Below, piece after piece: positions 41,811 to 50,735 of a stretch of 64,000 nucleotides of DNA; position 1 is the first letter of the stretch, and every line of letters begins with the position of its first letter. The stretch lies in contig NZ_CP130427.1 of NCBI RefSeq assembly GCF_030518795.1, positions 3,906,001 through 3,970,000 on the forward strand, in the 5' to 3' direction. Source of the DNA: Micromonospora sp. NBRC 110009. Its GTDB lineage: Bacteria > Actinomycetota > Actinomycetes > Mycobacteriales > Micromonosporaceae. The notes below the pieces were generated by a model. The model saw only the letters and a list, made by a program, of their open reading frames with translations, did not search any database and was not told where the DNA came from. The position numbers and the translations under genes were made by a program.

Positions 41811-43046
41811 CTACCGCAGTTGGTCGCGGCGGCGGGTCAGGTTGGCGCTCTGGGCGGTGTTGCCGGCCAGCTCGATGGCTTTGTCGTAGGCCGCGCGCGA
41901 CTGCTGACTGCGGCCCAGCCGGCGCAGCAGGTCGGCGCGGGTCGCGTGGTAGGCGTGATAGCCGGCCAGCTCGTCCTCAAGACGGTCGACGGCCGCCAGC
42001 GCCACCTCCGGTCCGTCGAGTTCGGCGACCGCGATGGCCCGGTTGAGGGCGACGATCGGCGAGGAGTCGAGGTGGACGAGTTGGTCGTAGAGGGCGACGA
42101 CCTGCGACCAGTCGGTGTCGCGGATGTCGCGGGCGGAGGTGTGCACGGCGTTGATCGCGGCGAGGATCTGGTAGCGGCCCGGAGCCACCCCGGCGGCGGC
42201 AGCGGCGAGGCACTCGCGCACGAGCCGGTGACCCTCGGCGATCAGCGCCTTGTCCCAGGCCCCACGGGCCTGCTCGTCGAGGGTGACCAGCTCGCCGCTG
42301 GCCGAAACCCGAGCGGTGCGGCGGGCCTCGGTGAGCAGCATCAGCGCCAGCAGCCCGGCCACCTCGCCGTCCGCCGGCAGCAGAGCGCGGATCAGGCGGG
42401 TGAGCCGGATCGCCTCGGCGGTCAGGTCGTGACGTACGGGATCGGTGTCGGGGCCGGTCGCCAGGTAGCCCTCGTTGAAGACGAGGTACAGCACGGCGAG
42501 TACGCCGGAGACGCGTGCCGGGAGGTCCTCGGCGGCCGGCACGCGATAGGGGATCCCAGCCGCCTTGATCTTGGCCTTCGCGCGGGTGATCCGCTGCTCC
42601 AAGGTGGTCTCCCGCAGCAGGAAGGCGCGGGCGATCTCGGGCACGGTCAGCCCGCCGAGCATGCGCAGCGTCAGCGCCACGCGGGCTTCCGTCGCCAGCG
42701 CCGGGTGACAGCAGGTGAAGATCAGCCGCAGCCGGTCGTCGTCGATGGCGCCGAGAGGCTCGGGTGGGGTGTTGTCGTGCAGCATCTGAGCCTCCTTGTG
42801 CTTGTCGTCGCGCTTGTTCTCGCGCCGGATCCGGTCAATGGCCTTGCGGGTGGCGGTGGTGGTCAGCCACGCGCCGGGGTTGGGCGGCACGCCGTCGGCC
42901 GGCCACCGCTCCACGGCGGTCGCGAACGCCTCGGCCGCTGCCTCCTCGGCGATGTCGAGGTCACCGAAACGCCTGGTCAGCGAGGCGACCACCCGGGCCC
43001 ACTCGTCGTGGTGGGCCCGGGTGACCGCCTCCTCGACGTCGCTCAC
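41811..43046 (-). CDS. ECF sigma factor with C-terminal TPR-like extension (ECF42 type)
   Basis: A 411-residue sigma factor. Sigma region 2 (RRFGDLDIAEEAAAEAFATA) and region 4 (LRMLGGLTVPEIARAFLL) are followed by about 230 residues of helical repeats. This long extension and linkage to YCII/DGPF proteins define ECF42, where the extension replaces an anti-sigma factor. Its GTG start overlaps the YCII stop as GTGA, so the two genes are coupled. What activates it is unknown in general. It is the last gene of a three-gene minus-strand group and lies next to the integrase remnant. Confidence 0.9.
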   Translation of the reverse strand: MSDVEEAVTRAHHDEWARVVASLTRRFGDLDIAEEAAAEAFATAVERWPADGVPPNPGAWLTTTATRKAIDRIRRENKRDDKHKEAQMLHDNTPPEPLGAIDDDRLRLIFTCCHPALATEARVALTLRMLGGLTVPEIARAFLLRETTLEQRITRAKAKIKAAGIPYRVPAAEDLPARVSGVLAVLYLVFNEGYLATGPDTDPVRHDLTAEAIRLTRLIRALLPADGEVAGLLALMLLTEARRTARVSASGELVTLDEQARGAWDKALIAEGHRLVRECLAAAAAGVAPGRYQILAAINAVHTSARDIRDTDWSQVVALYDQLVHLDSSPIVALNRAIAVAELDGPEVALAAVDRLEDELAGYHAYHATRADLLRRLGRSQQSRAAYDKAIELAGNTAQSANLTRRRDQLR

Positions 43047-43366
43047 TGGAACGGCCGCACCTCGATCTTCCGATCGCAGACCTTCGACGCCTCGGTGGCG
43101 AGCTTGAGCGCCACATCCAGATCGGGGACCTCCCACACCCAGACGCCGGCGAGGTACTCCTTCGACTCCACGAAAGGCCCGTCGCTGAACACCGCCTGCT
43201 CGCCCCGGTTGTCGATGACGGTGGCCGTGTCGGTGTCCGCGAGTCCGCCCGCGAAAACCCAGTAGCCCTCGGCGATCAGCCGTTCGTTGAACGCGCTGAT
43301 GGCAGGCTGCCTGTCCGTGCTGCCGGGATTGCTCTTGTCATCGATCACGGAAACCAGGTACTGCAT
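43043..43366 (-). CDS. YCII-related (DGPF) protein
   Basis: A 107-residue YCII-fold protein. It contains QAVFSDGPFVESKEYLAGVW, with the DGPF motif that gives the group its name, and a typical MQYLVSVIDD opening. DGPF proteins are the constant partners of ECF42 sigma factors and are often among their targets; a small-molecule sensing or enzymatic role has been proposed but not established. The ATG at 43366 follows AGGAGAT. It overlaps the sigma gene by four bases. Confidence 0.9.
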   Translation of the reverse strand: MQYLVSVIDDKSNPGSTDRQPAISAFNERLIAEGYWVFAGGLADTDTATVIDNRGEQAVFSDGPFVESKEYLAGVWVWEVPDLDVALKLATEASKVCDRKIEVRPFQ

Positions 43367-43419
43367 CTGAAGATCATCTCCTCTGGTGTCAAGACAGCAT
43401 GGTTCGGCGGTCAGGGACT

Positions 43420-44028
43420 TCAGGCCGTTGCATACCGCGGGCGCCCGGCCGGCCGGTAGACCTGGATCGTCACGCCCTTCGAGTCGACCCGCGACTCGAC
43501 CAGGTCGAGCGCAAGATCCGGACCGGTCTCCGGGAAAAGTCTCGCGCCCAGGCCGACGATCACCGGGATCACGATCAGAGTGATCTCGTCGACCAGATCG
43601 TTGGCCAGCAGCCACCGGGTCAGGGCGCCACTGCCGTGCACCTGCAGCTCACCCCCGGGCTTGGCCTTCAGCTCACTGATGGCCGCCGCGAGGTCACCGG
43701 GGAGAACGGTCGTGTCCTTCCAACGCGGCGCGGTGAGCGTGGTCGAGGCAACGTACTTGGGGGTCTCGTTCAAGGCCACGCCGATGGGATGTGCGCGCAT
43801 CTGGTCGATCGATCCCCACGAGCCGGCGAACAACTCGTAGGTGCGCCGGCCGAACAGGAACGCCTCGGCCCGCTGGTAGGTCTGCGCGATGAACGCCCTG
43901 GTCCCGTCGTCGCCCTTCCCCAGGGCCCAGCCACCGCGCTCGAACCCATTCGGGTGCTCGTCGGTGGGGGCTCCGTTGTTCTGCATCACTCCATCAACGG
44001 AGATCTGGGTCATGGTCGTCAGCTTCAT
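43420..44028 (-). CDS. RibD C-terminal/dihydrofolate reductase-like protein
   Basis: A 202-residue protein of the RibD C-terminal domain family. It opens MKLTTMTQISVDGVMQNNG and has AFLFGRRTYELFAGSW and LQVHGSGALTRWLLANDLVD, the nucleotide-binding signature. It is not the folate-essential DHFR; these small relatives reduce unknown substrates with NADPH. Its position, 53 bases before the YCII gene on the same strand, puts it in the ECF42 operon. An unrelated fragment of the same family occurs at 62.1 kb. Confidence 0.88.
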   Translation of the reverse strand: MKLTTMTQISVDGVMQNNGAPTDEHPNGFERGGWALGKGDDGTRAFIAQTYQRAEAFLFGRRTYELFAGSWGSIDQMRAHPIGVALNETPKYVASTTLTAPRWKDTTVLPGDLAAAISELKAKPGGELQVHGSGALTRWLLANDLVDEITLIVIPVIVGLGARLFPETGPDLALDLVESRVDSKGVTIQVYRPAGRPRYATA

Positions 44029-44219
44029 GATCGCGGTTCCTTGCCTTGGCGCCGCCCCTTGTGGGCGGCCTCACCCCTGCCACGAACACCACCGCCCCGA
44101 TCCGACACCCCCTCCCGGACTTCTTGAAGAATTTTCCCCACGCCGGTCGGCCTGGTCGTCACTCTGCGTCACCGGATACCGGGTTGCCTGCTCGCGACAC
44201 CTGCGGCACCCTTCCCCGC

Positions 44220-44714
44220 ATGATTGAGACGCGTGTGCTCAGCGAGGGCGATTGGAAGATGTGGCGGGAGCTGCGGCTTGCTGCGCTGGCGGAGGCGGCG
44301 TACGCGTTCGGTTCTCAGCTGGCGGACTGGCAGGGCGAGGGCGACCGTGAGGAACGCTGGCGCGGTCGGCTGGCCATCCCCGGCTCGTACAACACCATGG
44401 CGATGCTCGACGGGCAGCCGGTCGGGATGGCCAGCGGGGTGCCGACCGATCAGGACGGCGTCGTCGAGCTGATCTCAATGTACGTGGCCCCGCTGGGACG
44501 TGGCCGGGGTGTGGGCGACCACCTCGTGCGTGCGGTCGAGCAGTGGGCTCGACTGGTGGGCGCGGAGACGCTGCGCCTGGCCGTGGTGGAGGGCAACCAG
44601 AACGCCTGGGCGCTCTACCAGCGGAACGGCTTTCGTGACACGGGTGAGCTCGGCGACCTCATGCCCGACGGCGTACGTCGGGAGCACATCCTGACCAAGA
44701 GTCTCGGGGCTTAG
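44220..44714 (+). CDS. GNAT family N-acetyltransferase
   Basis: A 164-residue GNAT acetyltransferase. The acetyl-CoA loop is MYVAPLGRGRGVGDHLVRAV (RGRGVG), and motif B is LAVVEGNQNAWALYQRNGFRDTGE. The N-terminal helix WRELRLAALAEAAYAF suggests small-molecule rather than ribosomal acetylation. The ATG at 44220 is chosen because family similarity begins there. It is the gene just before the IS110 element. The substrate is unknown. Confidence 0.87.
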   Translation: MIETRVLSEGDWKMWRELRLAALAEAAYAFGSQLADWQGEGDREERWRGRLAIPGSYNTMAMLDGQPVGMASGVPTDQDGVVELISMYVAPLGRGRGVGDHLVRAVEQWARLVGAETLRLAVVEGNQNAWALYQRNGFRDTGELGDLMPDGVRREHILTKSLGA

Positions 44715-44719
44715 CGGTC

Positions 44720-46130
44720 GGCCGTCGATTGGGGGTCTTCGACCAGCTTCACAGTCGGTAGCCAGCGAGTCGGGGATCGTGTAACGCATCTGTGAGGCTC
44801 GCGGTGGTGGTCCTGGGTGGGCTGCTGCCAGGATCGGTGCCGGTGGTCGGGGCTGACTCCTAACGCATCTGGCCGTCTACGGACGTGCCCTGCGCTTGAC
44901 CTGTCGTCTCTGACCGCCGGCACCGGCGTGGCTCACCGTCTGGCCTGATCAGAAGCTTGCCCGCCATGCGGCGTGGCTCATCACAGATGTGCCGTAGGTG
45001 TCTCCACCCAGGCCGGTGCCAACGTCAACCACCGCCCCTGGGAAGGAGCAACGGTGTAATGCCCATGCTTGCAGAATCGGTCGACGCCGTCATCGGCGTG
45101 GACACCCACACCGACACGCACACCGCATGCCTGCTCGACGGTGCTGGCCGGGAGATCGCGACCGTCACCGTCGAGGCGAGCCCGGACGGCTATAGCAAGG
45201 TGATCGCCTGGGCCGTCCAGCAGGCGCCTGGCCCCCGGTTGACCTGGGCGGTGGAAGGCTGCCGCTCGCACGGAGCCGGCCTGCTGCGGGCGCTGCTGGC
45301 CGCAGGACAGCAGGTCGTCGAAGCCGGTCGCCCGCAACGCGTGGGGCGTCGACCAGGTGGCAAGTCTGATCCGTCCGATGCCCGTCTGGCCGCCCGCACC
45401 GCCCTGGCCGCGGGACATCACGCTCAGCCGCGTAGCGACGGCGACCGGGAAGCGTTACGCATCCTGCTCGTGGCCCGCGAGCACGCCAACGCGACCCGCA
45501 CCGCCGCGATCAACGTGTTCAAGGCACTGCTGTTGACCGCACCCGACCAGCTGCGCGAGCCGCTACGCCGACAGTCAACGCCGCGGCAGACAGCCGCCTG
45601 CGCCCTGCTGCGGGTCCACGCCCGCCACACCCCCGCCGAGCGGGTCCTGCGGCAGACCCTACGCAGCCTGGCCCAACGCATTCGTCAGCTGGACAAAGAG
45701 ATCCGCGCCAACGAACGCCAACTCCACCACCTGGTCGACATCGTCATGCCCGCGTTGCTGGCCGAACCCGGCGTCGGCCCGGTCAGCGCCGCACACCTCA
45801 TCACCGCCTGGTCCCACCCCGGCCGATGCCGCTCCGAGGCCGCCTTCGCCGCCCTCGCCGGCGTCAGCCCACTGCAGGCATCCTCCGGCCGCATCACCCG
45901 CCACCGGCTCAACCGCTTCGGCGACCGCCAGCTCAACCGAGCCCTACACACCATCGTCAACTGGCGCATGATCCACGGCCACGAACCCACCCAGCACTAC
46001 CTCACCCGCCGACGCGCCCAACAGAAATCCGACGCCGAAATCCGCCGCTGCCTCAAGCGCTACACCGCCCGACACATGTTCCGCCTCATGGAAACCGCCA
46101 GGAGGACTTGACGAGCCATAGAAGCGTCAA
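44720..46130 (+). mobile_element. IS110-family insertion sequence (ends approximate)
   Basis: The transposase gene is preceded by about 340 non-coding bases and followed by a short end. That asymmetry, with the long leader at the left, is typical of the IS110 group, whose leader encodes a bridge RNA. Within it TAACGCATCTG occurs twice (44782-44792 and 44861-44871), and GCGTGGCTCA occurs twice (near 44925-44934 and 44970-44979). The right end probably includes CTTGAC...GTCAAG around 46107-46131. No inverted terminal repeats or target duplication are expected, and none were seen. The exact ends are not determined. Confidence 0.75.
45059..46111 (+). CDS. IS110 family transposase
   Basis: A 350-residue transposase. 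The N-terminal RuvC-like domain has the DEDD residues in VIGVDTHTDTHTACLL, WAVEGCRSHGAGLLRALL and GKSDPSDARLAARTAL. The C-terminal Tnp domain (VMPALLAEPGVGPVSAAHLI onward) carries the serine region used in strand exchange. Length is normal and no frameshift is seen, so it may be active. The ATG at 45059 follows GGAAGGAG. In this family the enzyme acts with a structured RNA from the element end; that region lies upstream. Confidence 0.94.
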   Translation: MPMLAESVDAVIGVDTHTDTHTACLLDGAGREIATVTVEASPDGYSKVIAWAVQQAPGPRLTWAVEGCRSHGAGLLRALLAAGQQVVEAGRPQRVGRRPGGKSDPSDARLAARTALAAGHHAQPRSDGDREALRILLVAREHANATRTAAINVFKALLLTAPDQLREPLRRQSTPRQTAACALLRVHARHTPAERVLRQTLRSLAQRIRQLDKEIRANERQLHHLVDIVMPALLAEPGVGPVSAAHLITAWSHPGRCRSEAAFAALAGVSPLQASSGRITRHRLNRFGDRQLNRALHTIVNWRMIHGHEPTQHYLTRRRAQQKSDAEIRRCLKRYTARHMFRLMETARRT

Positions 46131-46328
46131 GCGGAGTCAACCTGGGCGCGTTCAAGCGGTCAGCGCAAGGAGCTCGGCGAGTCGCTCTGATGGTTTCATG
46201 TCACCGACCGGCTGCCCCGGGGATCCCCGAGGAACCATGACCTCGTCGGTCCGGAAGGCGACGCGCTTCGGGAAATGGCCCGCTCGGTGCGGCAGAATGG
46301 CGCTCGTGGCCGTCGGGCTCGTGCAGCC

Positions 46329-47075
46329 TCACAGCCGGGATCTGAGCACGTCGACCTCGCAGCCTGGCGAGAACGGGTCGAAGCCGTGCTCGACCAGCCA
46401 GCGGATGACCACCAAGCTCCGCCAGGACCACCAGCCGCGGATCACGTCGAGGTCGACGTCGGTGCCGTAACCGGCGACGACGTCGCCGAGCTGCTCCCCG
46501 TGTCCCAGCGTCATGATGGCGAGATCGAACAGGGCGTCGCCCTGGGCCGCCTCGGACCAGTCGATCACGCCCGTGATCTGGTCACCGTCGACGAACACGT
46601 GGTCGACCTGCAGATCGCCGTGCGTGAACACCGGTGTCCACGGTCGGAGCGCGGCTTCGGCAACCCGGCGATTGCGCGTGACCAGGTCGGTGGGAAGGAC
46701 GCCGTTCGTGACGAGCCACTCGCATTCGCCGTCGAGGCGCATTGCGATGTCGTCGAGGCTCTTACCGGGCCATGGCGGCAGCGGCGCGTCGTGCAGCATC
46801 CGTGCGGCGGCACCCGCCGCGGCCCACGCCGCCGACGACGCGGTCGACGGCTCGCCGAGGCGGCCGAGTGCCGTCCCTGGGAGGGCGGCGAGCGCGAGCA
46901 CGGGCGGCTTCCGCCACAGGACCTCCGGAGTCGGGATCGGCGCCATGGCCATCGCCTCGACCTCGACGTCGGTGCGCGTCTGATCAGCGTCGATCTTCAG
47001 GAACACGTCGCCGACGCGCAGGGTCGCGCGCTCGTTATGAGCAACGACGACCTCGACCTCCTCCACGTCGGCCAT
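46329..47075 (-). CDS. Aminoglycoside phosphotransferase-fold protein
   Basis: A 248-residue APH-fold kinase-like protein. The catalytic loop is FTHGDLQVDHVFVDG, with the Asp base, and the metal-binding segment is GVIDWSEAAQGDALFDLA. The small N-lobe has Lys in DVFLKIDADQ. Many such proteins phosphorylate small molecules other than aminoglycosides, so resistance is not implied. The ATG at 47075 opens the family N-terminus; a GTG at 47093 is possible. GC is lower than in the backbone genes, fitting the island. Confidence 0.83.
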   Translation of the reverse strand: MADVEEVEVVVAHNERATLRVGDVFLKIDADQTRTDVEVEAMAMAPIPTPEVLWRKPPVLALAALPGTALGRLGEPSTASSAAWAAAGAAARMLHDAPLPPWPGKSLDDIAMRLDGECEWLVTNGVLPTDLVTRNRRVAEAALRPWTPVFTHGDLQVDHVFVDGDQITGVIDWSEAAQGDALFDLAIMTLGHGEQLGDVVAGYGTDVDLDVIRGWWSWRSLVVIRWLVEHGFDPFSPGCEVDVLRSRL

Positions 47076-47173
47076 TGTTGCGGGGATGACCACCGACGTC
47101 GCCGGGTTATTGCGGGCGACTGCGCGGTTGACCGCCGTCGGCCCGGGCGCAGCAGGTGGCGCATCGTTACGTC

Positions 47174-47970
47174 CTACTCATCCGGTTCCCAGGCTATGAG
47201 CAGGTCGAAGAGACGTCGGTCGCCGCCGAGCTTCAGGGAGTCCAGCGGAATACGGCCGTGAAAGGCCAGGACCAGCTCACTGGCCGCGCCTCGGGCGGCG
47301 GCGTCGGCCGCGTCCGGTCCACGCCGGCAGCGGTGGCGGGCATTGTGCCGGGGGTGGGCAGGCGGGCGGCCCGTGCGCCGGCGGCGGAGAGCCAGTTGCG
47401 CCAGGAGCGGCCCTCGGTGGCGTGGTAATCGACGGCAGCGGGCTCGTGCGGCCAGGCGGCCGTCGTTGTGCAGCAGGTGGACAGGAACTCCTCGACACCG
47501 TCGAGCGCCACCTCGTCCGGCAGCGGTTGCGGGGCGCCCAGGGTTACCTGAGCGTTGTAGGTGTGCACCGTGATCTCCTGGGGCTGGTGTCGGGCGACGG
47601 CACCGCAGGTCTGCGGCGACTGCGACGTGCCCCACCACGTCCAGCAACCGCGATCCGACCCGGCCTCCCGCAGTGCGTCCAGTAGCTGCCGCGTCGATGC
47701 GGCCAACCAGGCCAGCAGGGCCTTGCGCTCCCGAGGCGCAGCCGGGCCCTCCGATGCGGACTTGGCCGAGGCGGTGGGCCCTGCGGCGACGGTGGCGGCC
47801 CAGGAGCGGCGCCCCTCGCCCAGGTGCTGCACCAGATCGAACAGGGTCCACTCGGGGCAGGTCGGCACCTGTACGTCGAGGCTGGGCGCGGAGGCGACCG
47901 CGGCGCGGAAGGCGGTCGACCGTTCGTCGATCAGCCGCAGCAGATCGGGGAACTCCAGAGTCTTTTCCAC
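47174..47970 (-). pseudogene. MDMPI/TIGR03083 family protein with frameshift
   Basis: From the GTG at 47970 the frame reads a normal family protein: VPTCPEWTLFDLVQHLGEG near residue 36, then ITVHTYNAQVTLG. Near 47290-47330 the similarity jumps to another minus-strand frame, which ends with ELVLAFHGRIPLDSLKLGGD and WEPDE at 47174, the usual family ending. The original frame instead stops at 47233. A one-base loss in the G/C-rich tract is the simplest cause. It is either a decaying gene of the island or an assembly error. Confidence 0.8.
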
Positions 47971-48209
47971 TCCGGCGATCTATCACCGTGCTCCGGCAAC
48001 CGGACAGCGAATTTCGCAGCTGACGCGGCGGGCGCACCGCCGGGCCGTCGGGCTTGGGGCGCACACGGGGCACAAGACAGTGTGAAACCTCGGCAACCAG
48101 CGACCAATGACGTGAGCTCAGGACGGGACGTGGCCAGGATGCCGGCCAGGCTGCCGCAGGTCACGGGAGGGCGGATCCAGGTTCCGCTTCAACCCCCGAT
48201 TCCCGCAGC

Positions 48210-48737
48210 TCAATCAGAGCAGGGGGTGAACCGGCTCGACCATCCCTCGTCAGGCATCCCATCGAGGGCCAGCAGCTCGAACCCGTTGCTGTCGTGGCTG
48301 ATGAGCAGCGCGTCGCTGAATCTGTAGCGCTGTGGGGATTCATGATCGCGAGCAGCTGTGGCCTTGCGTTCCCCGAAGTCAAGTCGCACCCATCGGTCGT
48401 CGTCGTCGTGGTCGTCGTCGTCCTCGTATTCACTGAGCAGCCACGTGCCCTGCGCGGAAGCGGGCCGGCGGCCGTCGAAGTAGGTGCGCCAGATGTACTG
48501 GTCGCTCCACGTGTCCCGTAGGTCCTGTAGGAGGTGCGAGAGGTAGGCGTCCGAGATCGGGTCCAGCCGTGACGACCCGTCCTGGCGCAGGTCGATCCGG
48601 TCGCCGGAGGATCCGCACCAGGTTCCCGTTAAGTCAGCGTTCGTGGGCAGTGGTGTCGGGGCCGAGGACGCACAGCCAACCGCAGGGGTCAGGAGGAACG
48701 CCAGCATGGCCGTCACAGCAACGGCTCTGATCCGCAC
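48210..48737 (-). CDS. Lipoprotein with Asp tract, function unknown
   Basis: A 175-residue exported lipoprotein. The signal is RAVAVTAMLAFLLTPAVGC with a lipobox-like AVGC. The mature part begins LTGTWCGSSGDRIDLRQDG, as in small beta-rich proteins that bind ligands. A tract EYEDDDDHDDDDRWVRLD is coded by GAC/GAT repeats, visible on the plus strand as GTC-type triplets (48397-48426). I know no function. The GTG at 48737 is chosen because it gives a normal signal peptide. GC3 is lower than in backbone genes. Confidence 0.7.
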   Translation of the reverse strand: MRIRAVAVTAMLAFLLTPAVGCASSAPTPLPTNADLTGTWCGSSGDRIDLRQDGSSRLDPISDAYLSHLLQDLRDTWSDQYIWRTYFDGRRPASAQGTWLLSEYEDDDDHDDDDRWVRLDFGERKATAARDHESPQRYRFSDALLISHDSNGFELLALDGMPDEGWSSRFTPCSD

Positions 48738-48925
48738 GCCGGCCACTCTAGGACCTTCCACCACCGCGCGGCTTAGGCATGCCCGACGCGTGCCCGATGC
48801 AGCGGTCAACACCGGCCAACCGCGGCAAGCGGCGCAACCTCAACCTGACGGCTCCGCCGCTCGCGACTGCATCATCGCCGACGAGAGTGCGGTTGCGGCG
48901 CTGACCACGTGGTGAGCCCTTGTCG

Positions 48926-49507
48926 TCAACAACTGGCAGCCGCGTGCCGGCGGAATTCCTCCCGGGTCATGGCTTGGGGCTGCGCGAACGGCTTCGGCAC
49001 CGCCCACACCTCGCCGTCGGAGAGCGAGCGCAGGTCGCCGAGTGTGAACTCGACGCTGGCATCGTTGGCGGCGGGCGGGCTCGTGGTGTCTGCCCGGGCG
49101 CGGTATGTGCGATCCACCGCGAAGGCCGTCAGCAGGCTGTCCGGGTTCGTCTGCAGTATCCAGCCCGGCGGGGTCTCCAGGAGCCGAACCTCGGTGATCG
49201 GGTGGTCGCCGCGAGTGTCAGTGTCAGCGACGTCCCACACGTTTCCGAACGAAGGGCTGGTGCCAGAGCCGGACGCGGTCATGCTCTCAACTACCGAAAC
49301 CCCGTATACGCGGCTTCCATGGCACGGGTGGAAGACGGCCATTGGGTGGCCATCGCCAAGGAAGATGGCAGTGATCGAAATATGGCCGGGCGTGCATCCG
49401 GTGGCGACCAGGCAGAAGAGCAGGATCACCGCACAGGCCAATGCCTTGCCCGCGGGCACCGTTGCCCGCGAGCTACGTACCACTACCGAACATGCTGCCG
49501 ACCTCAT
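48926..49507 (-). CDS. Lipoprotein of unknown function
   Basis: A 193-residue probable lipoprotein. The N-terminal basic stretch is followed by LACAVILLFCLVATGC, a lipobox with Cys. The mature domain of about 150 residues has scattered strands and no motif that I recognise. The ATG at 49507 is used because the signal peptide then has usual length; the frame is open further upstream. It is another island gene with relatively low GC3. Neighbouring lipoprotein 48210-48737 shares only the layout. Confidence 0.65.
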   Translation of the reverse strand: MRSAACSVVVRSSRATVPAGKALACAVILLFCLVATGCTPGHISITAIFLGDGHPMAVFHPCHGSRVYGVSVVESMTASGSGTSPSFGNVWDVADTDTRGDHPITEVRLLETPPGWILQTNPDSLLTAFAVDRTYRARADTTSPPAANDASVEFTLGDLRSLSDGEVWAVPKPFAQPQAMTREEFRRHAAASC

Positions 49508-49630
49508 AACCCCATCGTGGCTGGCATAGATGGATCGGAGGCTCCGGTGGCATAACGATCCAAGGTCGAGACACGCCGCAGACGTCCTTTGAGGAGCCCG
49601 TCGCACGCGAGCCCCGGCGGCTCGGCAACG

Positions 49631-49960
49631 TCACTCCTGTCGCCAGCCGCGGCGCTCTTCGCGACCATGGGCGTTGACCATCGTGTGGGGCGCTGGCCAG
49701 ACGTGCATGGAGACAGCCGCCTCGAAGCGGCGGCGGTCGAAGATGTCGGCGACCCGCTGCGGTAGTGGCAGAGACTGGCCTTCGACCGTGTAGCCGAAGC
49801 GCCATCCCTGGGACCTCACGAGGTCGATCACGCGCCACGACCCCACGACCCCACGACTGATTCCACCAGGCCCGCGCACCTCCACCGCCAGCACTCTGAT
49901 CGAACGCACGTTCGGCCGGACGGCTGCCAGCCCCGCATGCTTAACGGAGCCGCCCGTCAC
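49631..49960 (-). CDS. Possible hypothetical protein or gene fragment
   Basis: A 109-codon frame of which the last 70 residues look protein-like: WRVIDLVRSQGWRFGYTVEG, then DIFDRRRFEAAVSMHVWPAP. Third-position GC in that part is high. No domain is recognised, no good ribosome site is seen and the N-terminal third looks random, so it may be a remnant of a larger gene. I list it with low confidence because it is the best coding candidate between the two flanking genes. Confidence 0.35.
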   Translation of the reverse strand: MTGGSVKHAGLAAVRPNVRSIRVLAVEVRGPGGISRGVVGSWRVIDLVRSQGWRFGYTVEGQSLPLPQRVADIFDRRRFEAAVSMHVWPAPHTMVNAHGREERRGWRQE

Positions 49961-49976
49961 ATTTACGACAATGCAT

Positions 49977-50735
49977 CTAGGGATTGCTTCCGGTTCCGGG
50001 CCTAGCGGGCGGGTCAGTCAGTTCGTTGCGGATCGCATAGAGGAGGCGGCCATATTCGGCCTCCGTGCCGATCGCTGCCCGACGTTCGGGGTGCGTCACG
50101 TAGTGCCGGATGGCATCCGCGATGAACCAGGCGGCGACATTGTCGATGCTCAGCAGTTGGTGGCCCAGCACGAGGCCGCGACGCCGCACCAGCTCGGGCC
50201 GTGCGTACGTCAGAGCAATGGTGTTGGCACGGGCTGCAGACCGAAGCGGATGATCAGGTGCCAATGCGTCCCAGGGCACGCTTACCGATCCGGTCAGCTC
50301 CCGCCACCGCAGTCCCTCAGGGCGGAGGTGGACACCCAGACCACGCCAGGCTCGAGCCAGGAGCACGCCAGCCCCAACTATCCAGACCACCACAACGGCG
50401 TCCCAAAGCGGTATGTCGTGCGACTTGACCGAGCCGACCAGCGAGCCAGCCTCCCCCGAAGCCCCAACGGTCAACGCGAGGGGGATGAGAAGTGCATGGG
50501 AGCTAGGCGGCGCGCTAAAGGACGGCTCTGTCGGCCGCACGATGAAGACCGCCGGTCGCTCCGCCAGGATAGCGACAGCCAGCAGCACCAGCGACATTAC
50601 GACGGCAGCCAGGAACCCAAAGGACGACAAGTCATCGAGGGCTCCATCGCCCGGGGACACAAACCATTGCCCTATCGGATAGCCAGCAGACGCGGCCAGG
50701 GCAACCGCGAGGGCGAGCCGACGGCACAGGGTCAT
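49977..50735 (-). CDS. Membrane protein with PH-like domain, function unknown
   Basis: A 252-residue protein with four hydrophobic segments: two near the N-terminus, one at LLIPLALTVGASG and one at VVVVWIVGAGVLLARAW. A soluble part of about 130 residues follows (LRPEGLRWRELTGSVSVPWD), resembling the bacterial PH-like domains found after membrane helices. No function is known. The ATG at 50735 is preferred to a GTG at 50750, but neither has a good ribosome site. It lies in the island. Confidence 0.6.
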   Translation of the reverse strand: MTLCRRLALAVALAASAGYPIGQWFVSPGDGALDDLSSFGFLAAVVMSLVLLAVAILAERPAVFIVRPTEPSFSAPPSSHALLIPLALTVGASGEAGSLVGSVKSHDIPLWDAVVVVWIVGAGVLLARAWRGLGVHLRPEGLRWRELTGSVSVPWDALAPDHPLRSAARANTIALTYARPELVRRRGLVLGHQLLSIDNVAAWFIADAIRHYVTHPERRAAIGTEAEYGRLLYAIRNELTDPPARPGTGSNP

